From positions 1 to 42,869 of the IMG/VR virus record IMGVR_UViG_3300025174_000046: a stretch of DNA of 42,869 nucleotides, one strand, 5' to 3'. Each line of letters starts with the position of its first letter. Position 1 is the stretch's first letter. Shown in pieces: positions 24,054 to 32,203 of the stretch. A program made the translations under genes and the position numbers. The notes under the pieces are model-generated. The model saw nothing but the letters and a program-made list of their open reading frames with translations, was not told the DNA's origin and searched no databases. The stretch is from a virus.

Positions 24054-24275
24054 CAACTCCAACAGCGCCTGCTGCTGTGACTTCGGCTCCAAAAGCCTCA
24101 TCTCCGGCTCGCACCAGTTGACCGGCTTCCCCTCAGCATCGACCAGAATGGCGATGCGAACCACAGCCAGACCCTGGTTGTGGGAGCGCGCTACTTCCGC
24201 CTGCAGGCGCCGGGCGACGTTCAACCATTCGGGGCGCAGGTCCTGATGTTCGGCTTTCGGTGTTCTCTCAGCCAC
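24042..24275 (-). CDS. Hypothetical protein, 77 aa
   Basis: A GTG at 24275 is preceded by GGAGAG and opens a 77-codon frame that overlaps the previous gene by 8 bases. The product is AERTPKAEHQDLRPEWLNVA, then RRLQAEVARSHNQGLAVVRI, and then AILVDAEGKPVNWCEPEMRLLEPKS. It reads as an N-terminal helix followed by a small beta hairpin 'AVVRIAILVDAEGKPVNW', suggesting a compact alpha-beta domain. No motif gives a function. Position between a gp10-like protein and the protease suggests a small morphogenesis or regulatory protein. Confidence 0.65.
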   Translation of the reverse strand: MAERTPKAEHQDLRPEWLNVARRLQAEVARSHNQGLAVVRIAILVDAEGKPVNWCEPEMRLLEPKSQQQALLELLTG

Positions 24276-24798
24276 GCTGCGCTCTCCTGATCCCACGAAG
24301 GTTGGCCTCCCGCATCGCCTTGAAGAATGGTGCACGCCGGCGCTTCTGGATCTCCCGGGTGAACTCCCGGGCCTTAGTTCCCGGATGATGGATGACCTCG
24401 GCCGAACGCCAGCTGCGGCCAGCGCGGCCTCTTCCCGAACCAATGGTCCGCCGCCGGGTCTTCGGCTGATACCCTCCGACCTTGAAACGCAGGAGCCGTC
24501 CCCGCTTGGACCGGATGATGTGCGGCCGGGTCCCCTGATCGGTCCAGATGAACCGCTCGTCGGTCGTCTCCACCGAAGCGATGGCCTGCTGGGTGGCCAC
24601 TCCACCCCGTGGGCCCGGCGGTCCCTTGATGGCGGCAGTCACCTTGAAGACCGGCTTGGGAGACTTCCAAGTGCGGACAGTCTTGAGATACATGCGTCTC
24701 ATGATCTGCGCCTGATCGTTGAGTTCCTTGACGATCTCCAGTCGATAGGCATTCGGGTTCATGCGCCGCGGCTTGATGGATTTGACCTGGAAGGCCAT
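24268..24798 (-). CDS. HK97 gp10-like tail completion/neck protein, 176 aa
   Basis: The sequence ERFIWTDQGTRPHIIRSKRGRLLRFKVG and then AEVIHHPGTKAREFTREIQKRR matches the HK97-gp10 pattern: an acidic strand, 'GT-x-PHII-x-P/S-K', a short strand, a loop, and 'V-x-HPG-x-KA-x-x-F'. This family is a tail-completion or neck protein that sits at the head-tail junction in siphophages. It carries a basic N-terminus and a very basic C-tail. It is placed before the protease here and not after the connector genes, so the gene order is shuffled relative to classical lambda-like phages. Confidence 0.72.
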   Translation of the reverse strand: MAFQVKSIKPRRMNPNAYRLEIVKELNDQAQIMRRMYLKTVRTWKSPKPVFKVTAAIKGPPGPRGGVATQQAIASVETTDERFIWTDQGTRPHIIRSKRGRLLRFKVGGYQPKTRRRTIGSGRGRAGRSWRSAEVIHHPGTKAREFTREIQKRRRAPFFKAMREANLRGIRRAQRG

Positions 24799-24799
24799 G

Positions 24800-25414
24800 T
24801 CAGAGTCCTCGGGCCAGGATCGGCGGCCGGCCGCGGGTGGCGGGTTTGTCAGTCACTACGAACCTGCAACCACAAGAAAAACCGCGGCAGACTAAATACC
24901 GGGACTGAGGTTGGATATTGAAGCTCTCCCACACACTCGCTCGATGAACTCGACCGTTTAGCATCTCACAGGAAATACAGTGTTCCTTCACAGGATCCCA
25001 GACCCATTCCAGCTTCTGGTCTCCGCAAGCCATCTGCTGCGCCTTGGATCTCACCCTATTGTAGCCGTTGACCCACAGTTCTGCTCGCGTCAGGAAGGGT
25101 CCGAGCTTCCCGCCCTCCTCCCGATCAGTCGTTTCAATGTCGCCGGCAAAGCCCGGAGCAAAAGACAGGTCGGTCTCGATCATCCTGACCAGCTCGAGCT
25201 GCTCCGCATCGGTTCGGTCCGCCGGCATCACTCCGCAGAGCGCCGCGCCCTCGTTCCAGGCCTGGGTGTAGCCGCGCAGGAGCGTTGAATACATCCCATC
25301 CACGAACTCGCCGTCGTCATAAACGCCCTTCCACAGCCCGCGCACATTGGCCCGAACGGAAGCCCCAAAGGACTCCAGCGACTTGAGCGCAAGTTCATCG
25401 GCCGCGACGACCAC
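24800..25414 (-). CDS. Mu F-like minor head protein, 204 aa
   Basis: The C-terminal half WVWDPVKEHCISCEMLNGRVHRASVWESFNIQPQSRYLVCRGFSCGCRFVVTD is the usual Mu gpF/head-morphogenesis motif: W-x(6)-H/CxxC, a L-x-G loop, a PQSxxLxC strand and a final CxCxxxxT. Its cysteines could bind zinc. The N-terminal 110 residues are helical. It starts at a GTG that follows the TGA stop of the preceding gene directly. Such proteins are minor virion proteins linked to the portal. Typical length is 250-350 aa, so this is a short version. Confidence 0.75.
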   Translation of the reverse strand: MVVAADELALKSLESFGASVRANVRGLWKGVYDDGEFVDGMYSTLLRGYTQAWNEGAALCGVMPADRTDAEQLELVRMIETDLSFAPGFAGDIETTDREEGGKLGPFLTRAELWVNGYNRVRSKAQQMACGDQKLEWVWDPVKEHCISCEMLNGRVHRASVWESFNIQPQSRYLVCRGFSCGCRFVVTDKPATRGRPPILARGL

Positions 25415-26692
25415 TCAGCGCAGCTCCCGCCAGCGCATGGATGCCACTATGTTGGACGAACCGCTGGCATCTCGGAAGCAAAGCGCCATTGGCATCTGGG
25501 TGGTGGCATCCCGCACCCACGGATACTTCAAGTGCTCCTCTTCCACATTGATCGGGATGCGGGTCCCGGCCGCTGCCCAGACGAAGCCACTGTCAATGAC
25601 GATGCCGCCGACGATGGCTGTCCCGGTGATGTTCCGTTCGGCGATGCTCTCTGCGTTGACCGCCGCCCACGTGCCGCCGGTCACCACCGGGTTGTAAACC
25701 AGCTGCCAGTGAACCTCATCCGCGCCGGAGGAGGCCAGAAAGTCAACGCCTTCCAGAACCATCTGACCGCGGTTGGTCAGTCCTTTGAAGCTCGCCGCTG
25801 GTCTGACAGCGATGACCGGCAGAATTGTTGCACCGACCGATCGGGGAGTCAGGCCGGTGTCCACGGCAAACTCGAAGCCGCGCTCCTCCGGCGGCGCGCC
25901 CTCCGCTACCACCGAGACGCAGATCTCATGCAGTTCGGCACCGGAGGCGGCCGCGCCGGTTGCAGCGATCTCATAGCGAACCGGCAGGCAAGCCGTGCGG
26001 ATGTAGACGGTAGAGAGGACATTGGCACCCAGGAATTGGTGGACGTAGAACAGCCTGCCGCCGATGTAGAAGCCAATTCGGACCCGGCCGACCCCAAGCC
26101 ACTGCAGATCAATGAGCATGTTCTGGGCCAGGGTCCAGTTCAGGGCCGCGCCGCTAGGACCGTTGCCATCCATGGGATCGATGTTCCACGCAGCCTGGGC
26201 AACCGCGTTGTCCACCGGAACCCCGCTGACGGACGTGCGCCGGACAAGACTCATCGCTCCCGATCCGGCCTGTTGCAGGAAGATGCCGTCGTTGGCGTCG
26301 AAATAGCCGACGCGCTTGGTCACATTGCCAACTGCCGGTCTAAGGTTGAAGGTCTGGATGATCTTCAGGGAGTGGCCGGGGCGATAGCGGTGGTAGGCCT
26401 TGGTCTGACGAGCGGCGGCCGCGTTCGGGGTTGTGTTGACCGCCAGGATGTTGGCGGCCATCTGCGCGCTGTAGGTATTGGAGCCTCCAGCGGTGACGAT
26501 GCCGTCCCACAGTAGCGGCTGGTTGTCCATCATCAGCTGGCTGTCGAAGAGAACCGCCGGGCTGGCGACCCGAAGTCGACCGAAGGCATCCAGGTTCGGG
26601 CCATCCGCTACGAGAATTTCAGTAGCCGCCAAGATCGCCTCCTCTTCCGAGAGTAATGGGTCGTACCAGGGACTGGGATCGCATTCGGCCAC
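25415..26692 (-). CDS. Virion surface protein with DAFGRLRV motif, 425 aa
   Basis: The sequence has DAFGRLRVASPAVLFDSQL near residue 36, a strong signature (DAFGRLRV-x(5)-LFDSQ) that I associate with virion surface and tail proteins of many marine and environmental phages. The rest is a beta-rich body of about 380 residues with no enzyme motif. The first 31 residues (C-x-PSPW-x-D then EEEA and a DG) resemble the N-terminus of the next gene (26693-27601), so the two may share an attachment tag. It starts at GTG with stop/start adjacency. It is probably a capsid- or portal-attached spike or decoration. Confidence 0.65.
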   Translation of the reverse strand: MAECDPSPWYDPLLSEEEAILAATEILVADGPNLDAFGRLRVASPAVLFDSQLMMDNQPLLWDGIVTAGGSNTYSAQMAANILAVNTTPNAAAARQTKAYHRYRPGHSLKIIQTFNLRPAVGNVTKRVGYFDANDGIFLQQAGSGAMSLVRRTSVSGVPVDNAVAQAAWNIDPMDGNGPSGAALNWTLAQNMLIDLQWLGVGRVRIGFYIGGRLFYVHQFLGANVLSTVYIRTACLPVRYEIAATGAAASGAELHEICVSVVAEGAPPEERGFEFAVDTGLTPRSVGATILPVIAVRPAASFKGLTNRGQMVLEGVDFLASSGADEVHWQLVYNPVVTGGTWAAVNAESIAERNITGTAIVGGIVIDSGFVWAAAGTRIPINVEEEHLKYPWVRDATTQMPMALCFRDASGSSNIVASMRWRELR

Positions 26693-27601
26693 TCAGAGGG
26701 TCACCACGACCACGATGCCGTCGCCGCCGTCTCCGCCAGCGCCGGAGTTGAAGCCGTTGTTGGATGCTCCGCCGCCGCCGCCGCCGCCAGCATAGTCACC
26801 GGCTCTGCCGCCCGCGCCGCCAGCCGCGGCAGCGCCACCGGAGGAACCGCCACCGCCACCACCGCCACCTCCTGGATATCCAACTGCTATATCCTGACCC
26901 GGATTCCCCGGAGCGCCGTTATCACCTCCTACCCCCCCACCCGGAGCAACGGTCAGCAAGGCAGGACAACCCTGGTACCCATTGCCGCCCTCATTCTGGG
27001 GACTTGATCCAGCCGGCATTCCGCCCGCACCGCCGCCGCCACCGGCAGAGTGGGCGAAAGCCGCACCGAGACCGCCTGGTGCATTGTCACCATCGCCAGA
27101 AGACTGGCCGTCGCCTCCAGGCAACCCTTGATAGTCGCCAGCCAGAAGTCCAGTTGCAAGCCCACCAAGTCCAGCACCCTGTGTTCCGCCATCGCCATTG
27201 TTACCGCCTCTGGCGGCGGCCCAGAGACCGAATGTCGAATTGCCTCCACTAAGCCCAGGGTTCCCTTCGGTGTCATTTACTGCGACAGCTGGTCCACCTG
27301 GGCCGCCCGGACCTACCACCACAGCCTCAGTCACGCCCAGCAGGCTGGCTGGAAGCCAGGCCACAACCCCGCTTCCGCTCGCGCCGCCGCCACCGCCGAA
27401 CCTGTTGACTGCGCTGGACCAACGACCACCTGAACCTCCCCCGCCACCCCCGCCGAATGCAATGACCTGTACCCATCGGGCATTGGATGGCTTAGTCCAC
27501 AGACCGTCGGAAGTGAACACTTGAAGGTCGATCACGGCTTCCTCCTCTTCGGCTGCGACTCCGTCAAGCCAGGGAGATGGGCTGCAGATGGGGTCGGTCA
27601 T
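26693..27601 (-). CDS. Glycine-rich surface protein, 302 aa
   Basis: The N-terminus (MTDPICSPSPWLDGVAAEEE) resembles the preceding gene's N-terminus. A small beta part follows (VFTSDGLWTKPSNARWVQVIAFG), then about 240 residues dominated by Gly, Ala and Ser with runs of 6-9 Gly, ending GGDGGDGIVVVVTL. The 'strand-then-polyGly... DGIVVV' layout is that of glycine-rich phage adhesin or fibre domains, which pack polyglycine helices in layers. It overlaps the lectin-like gene by four bases. Location in the head block, away from the tail-tip group, is unusual for a receptor protein. A matching glycine-rich domain begins at 255. Confidence 0.7.
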   Translation of the reverse strand: MTDPICSPSPWLDGVAAEEEEAVIDLQVFTSDGLWTKPSNARWVQVIAFGGGGGGGSGGRWSSAVNRFGGGGGASGSGVVAWLPASLLGVTEAVVVGPGGPGGPAVAVNDTEGNPGLSGGNSTFGLWAAARGGNNGDGGTQGAGLGGLATGLLAGDYQGLPGGDGQSSGDGDNAPGGLGAAFAHSAGGGGGAGGMPAGSSPQNEGGNGYQGCPALLTVAPGGGVGGDNGAPGNPGQDIAVGYPGGGGGGGGGSSGGAAAAGGAGGRAGDYAGGGGGGGASNNGFNSGAGGDGGDGIVVVVTL

Positions 27602-28239
27602 GGAAACGGACAGACGGAGAAGTCATCAGCATCATAGTTGCCGAGAAAACCCCAGAGTCCTTGATGCATCTCAGCGAGTTCGTCAGCAGTTACGGTAGAA
27701 ACCACGAAGACATCATTGAGATAAACCGATATCAGCGTTCCAGATGCCTCTACCCTTATCGTCCCGGTACCCCCAGCTGGCCAAGCAACGGGCTGAACCA
27801 CATAGTCGGTATTGTCGGGGCCGTGAACAATACGCATATCATTGAAACCCAGGAAAATGTAGCGGACATATACAAAAGCAGTGCTCAGCGCGTTTGAGCG
27901 AATGATAAGGCCGATTTGCTGGCTCACGCCACCAGCGTCTTTGGTCAATGTGGCCTCAAGCACCATGTCGCTCATGCCGGAGTCAATTAGAGATATACTG
28001 GGCGCACCCACACCGATCCGTGCCTTGTCACCAGTAATGATCCCTCCACCATCCCAGCCCCCTCCGAGGATGTCCACGTCCGGCGTATGCGCGAGCAGGA
28101 GCGTACCATCAACGTCGGTGAATGTATCCACCACCGGGCAGACAACCCCAGCCGCGTCTCCCCCTCCGCCTCTCCATCCCCACGGTTGGCCCCCGATCCC
28201 GATCCTGCCAAAGCTGTTCAGCGTCCGAAGGCGGCGCAT
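27598..28239 (-). CDS. Lectin/LamG-like carbohydrate-binding protein, 213 aa
   Basis: After a Gly/Arg-rich start of about 35 residues (MRRLRTLNSFGRIGIGGQ), DTFTDVDGTLLLAHTPD and GGGWDGGG open a concanavalin/LamG-type jelly-roll. IGLIIRSNALSTAFVYVRY and GTIRVEASGTLISVYLNDVFVV are its typical strands, in which the second carries the ligand-facing loop. These folds bind glycans or host surface polymers. It overlaps the DUF4031 gene by 22 bases and the next gene by four. It is one of three consecutive surface-type genes between the portal and the head proteins. Binding to host surface glycans is inference. Confidence 0.6.
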   Translation of the reverse strand: MRRLRTLNSFGRIGIGGQPWGWRGGGGDAAGVVCPVVDTFTDVDGTLLLAHTPDVDILGGGWDGGGIITGDKARIGVGAPSISLIDSGMSDMVLEATLTKDAGGVSQQIGLIIRSNALSTAFVYVRYIFLGFNDMRIVHGPDNTDYVVQPVAWPAGGTGTIRVEASGTLISVYLNDVFVVSTVTADELAEMHQGLWGFLGNYDADDFSVCPFP

Positions 28240-28478
28240 CGTCTTGTGGCCTCCAAGATCACCCGCTCATCAGTTTCAATGGCACCAGCCGCGAGAGCCA
28301 GCCTCCGCTTTGAAAGCGAGATGTCGTAATGTGGCCGGTTGTTGCCCTGCTGGAAGTGCCGTCTTGAAAGTGTGATCGTATCTGCCATCGCATGTAGCTC
28401 GTTGGGTGTGTCAGCCGCCATGTGTGACATCCGCATCCGGCCAAGACGCCAGATCGCCGGCCCGATGTAGACGCTCAT
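28218..28478 (-). CDS. DUF4031 family protein, 86 aa
   Basis: The ATG at 28478 is chosen over an upstream TTG because the family begins near M-x-VYI. MSVYIGPAIWRLGRMRMSHMAADTPNELHAMADTITLSRRHFQ and then PHYDISLSKRRLALAAGAIETD match DUF4031: an ADT-x-ELH motif, a HF-Q segment, 'HYD-x-S-x-SKR', and an 'A-x-x-x-GA'. The family is common in actinobacterial and environmental phages and is probably a small soluble enzyme or nucleic-acid binder of unknown activity. It is two bases after the stop of the preceding gene, with only a weak ribosome site, so coupling is likely. Confidence 0.72.
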   Translation of the reverse strand: MSVYIGPAIWRLGRMRMSHMAADTPNELHAMADTITLSRRHFQQGNNRPHYDISLSKRRLALAAGAIETDERVILEATRRCAAFGR

Positions 28479-28479
28479 G

Positions 28480-28812
28480 TCACTGCGCAAACTGGTACTC
28501 AAGGATGGCCCCGGCGGTCTCCTCGATAGCCTTGAACTGAAAGTCCTCGCCCTCCGTCGGGATGATCAGCGGGTCATTGCCCGCGGTCAGCACGAAGCCC
28601 GAAGTCGCGCTCGGCGCCGACAGCCGGTGGATCGTGAAGCGGATGTTCTCCGCGGTGGCCTGGACGATCAAAAGGCGTGCTTCAACCGGCGCGGTCAACA
28701 CCTCCACCCCCGACAGCACCACCTGTGCATGGTCCCGCACCGGGTTGATGGTCTGCAGGAACACCCGCTCTGCAGGACCATTGACGACTGAGACCTTCTG
28801 ATAGAGACCCAT
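28480..28812 (-). CDS. Putative virion protein next to portal, 110 aa
   Basis: The ATG at 28812 follows a GAGGAGG region. The product is mostly beta (VFLQTINPVRDHAQVVLSGVEVL, EARLLIVQATAENIRFTI, SATSGFVLTAGNDPLIIPTEG), ending in AGAILEYQFAQ. The 'SGFVLTAGNDPLIIP' phrase is typical of small beta-barrel phage proteins that decorate or complete heads. It has no signal peptide and no catalytic motif. Its place just after the portal gene fits a small head or decoration protein. Specific function unknown. Confidence 0.6.
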   Translation of the reverse strand: MGLYQKVSVVNGPAERVFLQTINPVRDHAQVVLSGVEVLTAPVEARLLIVQATAENIRFTIHRLSAPSATSGFVLTAGNDPLIIPTEGEDFQFKAIEETAGAILEYQFAQ

Positions 28813-28827
28813 TGCGTCCTCCTCTGG

Positions 28828-30576
28828 TTACTCTGGTTCTCGTCCGTTTCCGGTAAGTGCTTCCACAACCTGGCGGATGGCCTTGCCCTTGCGGGCATTG
28901 CGCAGCAGCCGATCCCGCCAGCCGTTGGTTCCCATCTTCAGCTCCAAGTCCTCCGAGGTAAACGGCGGCATGATGCCGGTGTCGCTCTCCAGGAGCGCCT
29001 GGCCTTCCTCGGTCCTGCGTTGAGTGGCCGCCTGTGGTGCGCTCGCCTGCGCCGATCTCCCACCGTAGAGCATCTTCAGCCGGTCCAGCGCCGCCAATGC
29101 CTGCCGGATGCGCTGCGCCTCGCCGGGGTTGGCTCCCGAGAGCTGCGCGGTCAACATCCGCTGCTGGTCCTGGATGGCCGCCAGCATCACCGCTGCTTCG
29201 TTCACTTCAATGTCGGTCGGGTTATCGACCCCAATGTCAAGCATCTCCTCAAGTTCTGGGTTGGCGAACAGGGTCAGCACGTCCGATCCGTCCACTAGGC
29301 GACCCTCTTCCAACTCCAGCCGTTCAAACTGCGCCTGGCTCAAGTCTCCCTCGTCCAGCATCTGCTCTCGCATGGTCCGAGGATCGAGGAGCCCAGCCAC
29401 CGACAGGTTCACGTAGCGGGTCGCCCGCAGATTCTTGATCTCCGCCCGCTGCCGATCCTGCTCGTCGTCCTGGAAGTCGAAGACCAGTTCCAGGTGGCGT
29501 GGCAGAAATTTGGCGTTGATCAGCCGTTCGGTGGTCTCCAGGATGTCTCCTGGGCCTTTGCCACGCTGTTTGATGTGGGCGATGAGCGCTTCGGCGCGGG
29601 TTGCGCCAGCCTCAAGGCCCGGGAAGAGTTCACGGGCATCCAGGCCAAACGCCAGAGAGATCACCGCCATAGAGAGCGTGGTATCCGATTTCCAGTCGAA
29701 GCCATCAGGCAACGAAACCATGTCGATAATTTCCAGCTTGGCTTCGGTCAAGTCCGGGCTACCAACGAATGGGATCTTCGAATAGCGCCGTAGTGCCTGG
29801 TTGTTCATGTCATCATCGGCAAGGACCAGAGCATCATACACGTCTTGTGGGCCAATGCCACCGCTCGTGACACCTATGGCCCGCTTCGGCCTTGAGCCGA
29901 GCTTCTCCTGCTTGTAGACCAGCTGGTCGAGCAGGGTCTGCGCGATGTTGATACAGCGCGAAACCGCACTGAAGCCGACTCCCAGCATCTCCTCCGCTGG
30001 CGATGGCTGTTGAGCCGCGAACAGGACGCGGGTGTAGTGGAGCTTGTAGATCTTCCCCTTCTGGCTCTGATAGAGAACAGGGAATTCGGGATCGGAGGTA
30101 CGTTGACATCGCCAGCCGTCCAGCGCAGCGATGCCGTAGGGTCGGCCGATGATCGGCCCGTCGGGCTTCCCGTCGCCGAGGATCTCGGCGAAACTTCCGT
30201 TGTCCATGACGATCAGGTCTTCCACGAACTTGGAATAGAAGTCGCCCCAGCCGTTGCCGAAGTCCGACTCGTTCATCAGGATCTCGGTGTACTCTTCGGC
30301 CTGGCGTTGGTGGGACTTGACCGCGAAGTCCCGCGGCTGGACGTGGAAGGGGATGGTCTTCAGCCGAGATTCCATGGTGTAGACCGCGCCGGCCAGATGG
30401 TCCACGGTCTTCCAGAAGGAACGCAGCTGCGCGTCGCGGGTCCGACTCCACCAGGGAGCGATGAGGTCCGAGCCGCCGGCATGTGCCCACAGCATGAGCG
30501 AGAGGCCAAGACCCTCGCCAGTAGCCCGGGCCTGAACGGAAGCATCCTGCGCTTGCTCAGCTCTACTCTTTGCCAT
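28828..30576 (-). CDS. Portal protein, 582 aa
   Basis: The gene follows the large terminase. LRSFWKTVDHLAGAVYTMESRLKTIPFHV is the usual start of portal cores (helix then 'K-x-IPF'). GWGDFYSKFVEDLIVMDNGSFAEIL matches the conserved 'D-x-x-x-x-D-x-LV-x-x-G-x-x-xE' segment. GVGFSAVSRCINIAQTLLDQLVYKQEKLG is the wing/stem region, and SLAFGLDARELFPG with IKQRGKGPGDILETTERLINAKFL is typical of the HK97/SPP1 portal family. The C-terminal 130 residues are helical and basic (clip/tail). Twelve copies are expected to form the DNA channel at the head vertex. Confidence 0.85.
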   Translation of the reverse strand: MAKSRAEQAQDASVQARATGEGLGLSLMLWAHAGGSDLIAPWWSRTRDAQLRSFWKTVDHLAGAVYTMESRLKTIPFHVQPRDFAVKSHQRQAEEYTEILMNESDFGNGWGDFYSKFVEDLIVMDNGSFAEILGDGKPDGPIIGRPYGIAALDGWRCQRTSDPEFPVLYQSQKGKIYKLHYTRVLFAAQQPSPAEEMLGVGFSAVSRCINIAQTLLDQLVYKQEKLGSRPKRAIGVTSGGIGPQDVYDALVLADDDMNNQALRRYSKIPFVGSPDLTEAKLEIIDMVSLPDGFDWKSDTTLSMAVISLAFGLDARELFPGLEAGATRAEALIAHIKQRGKGPGDILETTERLINAKFLPRHLELVFDFQDDEQDRQRAEIKNLRATRYVNLSVAGLLDPRTMREQMLDEGDLSQAQFERLELEEGRLVDGSDVLTLFANPELEEMLDIGVDNPTDIEVNEAAVMLAAIQDQQRMLTAQLSGANPGEAQRIRQALAALDRLKMLYGGRSAQASAPQAATQRRTEEGQALLESDTGIMPPFTSEDLELKMGTNGWRDRLLRNARKGKAIRQVVEALTGNGREPE

Positions 30577-30622
30577 GGGCGTCTCCTACGAGAATACTCC
30601 CAAGTGGGTGCTACGGCAATGT

Positions 30623-32203
30623 TCAGCCAACATCCAGCATCATCACAGTTGCCTTCGGCTTCTTTACCAGCACCGGACCGGCCAGCGCCATCATCACCGC
30701 GTCCGCCCGATCGGTCGAACGGCCCAGCCGCTTCTCAATATCTTTCTTCGCCTCAACCTGGATCTGGCCCTTGCTGGTCATGGACCAGATGGGTGAAGTC
30801 AGCTCGCCGAGCAGGTCATCATCGGGAGGCAGACAGACCTCGCTGTTCTGCTCCGGATCCAGGAGCTCGCGCACGATCCACCAGCCCGCGGACCGCTTAT
30901 TCACGAACCGCAGCTCGCCAGTGCGGTCCTTGTAGGTCGTCCCTTCGCCGGCGCTGAATCCCATGGCCTTCTCCAGCCCTTGCTCCCGGAGCCGATGGAC
31001 CACGCCGGCCCCGATGCCCACGATGTCGATGAATGCCTTGGCATCGGTCGCCGCCCGCAAGAGCGTCACGACCTCGCCAGCCACCTCCATGGTCGCCTTG
31101 TTCGGATCGGCCCTGGTCTTCACCCGCAGCGACTTCACTTTGAACTGGTCGAACACCAGCGCGTGGACGGTCGGGTTGCCGGTCGGTTGGCCGCCGCCGA
31201 CATCCGTGCCAACGGTCGTCGGTGTACCTGGGAACTCGGCATCCTGCCACTCCAGCCAGCGCTGGTTCGCACTCTCCACCCAGGCCAGCGGGATCACACT
31301 GTCCTCGTCAGAGGCCGCGAACTCGCCTTCCACCCGGTTCTGGAACAGGGCCGACTTCTCGCCCCACTGTCGGCGGCGGGACTCCACCCACTCGGCTGAC
31401 ATGCGGCCGGCCTTGATGGCTTCCTCTTTGCGAATATGCCGCACATCCCAGTCCTCATAGCCAGGTTTGCGGGCATGAATGTCGTAGAACCGACCGAGTG
31501 GTGGACCCGGAGTAGAGATCGCCAGCGCCAGCGCCTCACCGGTACCAGCGAATGCGCCTTCGGTCGCGTCCCAGGTATCGTCAGGCACGACTTTGGCTTC
31601 ATCGTATACGTACATCAAATGGTCGGCGTGCGCACCTTCCATGTTTGCGGCTTCGTCGGAGGCCAGCGCGAACGCCTCGCCAGTCGCCAGCCGGAGGTTG
31701 AGTGTGAGCAATTCGGTGCGCGGATCGAATGGCGGCCGGCCGATGGCGGACCAATGCAGGCGCCGAGCCCACTTGTGTATCTCTGGCCACAGATACTTGG
31801 AGAGCTGCCGCCAGGCTGAAGCAGTACAAGGGATCTTCCAGTCATCGCCGTCGCGGGTGAGAGCGAACCATAAGATCACGATAGCAGCTGTCGTGGTTTT
31901 GCCGACCGCATGTGACGCCCGCACAGCCACCCGCCTCTTGCTGATCAGCCGCTCGGCGATGTCGGTCTGGTAGTCAGCCGGCGATCCGCCTTCCCAGTCC
32001 ACGCAGTCATGAATGAACGCGGCCGGGTCATCGCGGTAGGTGTGCTGGAAATGGTCGTATCGGGACCCGATGGAAGGGCGGAGCGCAGCTACCTGGCGCT
32101 GGCTCTCGGCACTGAAGTCATCCGGGCTCAACCCGTTGTAGATGATCAATGCCAATGATTCGCCCAAACTCGGCCTGGATCCGTAGTAACTTCGCTGGGT
32201 CAT
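30623..32203 (-). CDS. terL: Terminase large subunit, 526 aa
   Basis: The ATPase domain has Walker A RASHAVGKTTTAA (K102) and Walker B HLMYVYDEA (D201/E202). The C-terminal nuclease domain has TVGTDVGGGQ (first acidic residue) and STDRADAVMMAL (last acidic residue) as in RNase H-fold terminases. It cuts and pumps DNA into the prohead through the portal. The length is normal. The ATG at 32203 lies inside the 3' end of the preceding gene by 86 bases and has AGAGG adjacent with no spacer, so the real start might be further in. Neighbours, small terminase-like and portal genes, support the call. Confidence 0.93.
   Translation of the reverse strand: MTQRSYYGSRPSLGESLALIIYNGLSPDDFSAESQRQVAALRPSIGSRYDHFQHTYRDDPAAFIHDCVDWEGGSPADYQTDIAERLISKRRVAVRASHAVGKTTTAAIVILWFALTRDGDDWKIPCTASAWRQLSKYLWPEIHKWARRLHWSAIGRPPFDPRTELLTLNLRLATGEAFALASDEAANMEGAHADHLMYVYDEAKVVPDDTWDATEGAFAGTGEALALAISTPGPPLGRFYDIHARKPGYEDWDVRHIRKEEAIKAGRMSAEWVESRRRQWGEKSALFQNRVEGEFAASDEDSVIPLAWVESANQRWLEWQDAEFPGTPTTVGTDVGGGQPTGNPTVHALVFDQFKVKSLRVKTRADPNKATMEVAGEVVTLLRAATDAKAFIDIVGIGAGVVHRLREQGLEKAMGFSAGEGTTYKDRTGELRFVNKRSAGWWIVRELLDPEQNSEVCLPPDDDLLGELTSPIWSMTSKGQIQVEAKKDIEKRLGRSTDRADAVMMALAGPVLVKKPKATVMMLDVG

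Noticed and set aside
24042-24605. 187-residue extended form of the 77-aa protein
   Set aside because: The extra N-terminus runs out of frame through the gp10-like gene; the GTG at 24275 with GGAGAG is a better start.
26760-26880. CCG/CAC-rich repeats as a regulatory or CRISPR-like repeat
   Set aside because: They encode polyglycine on the minus strand; no regular repeat-spacer pattern.
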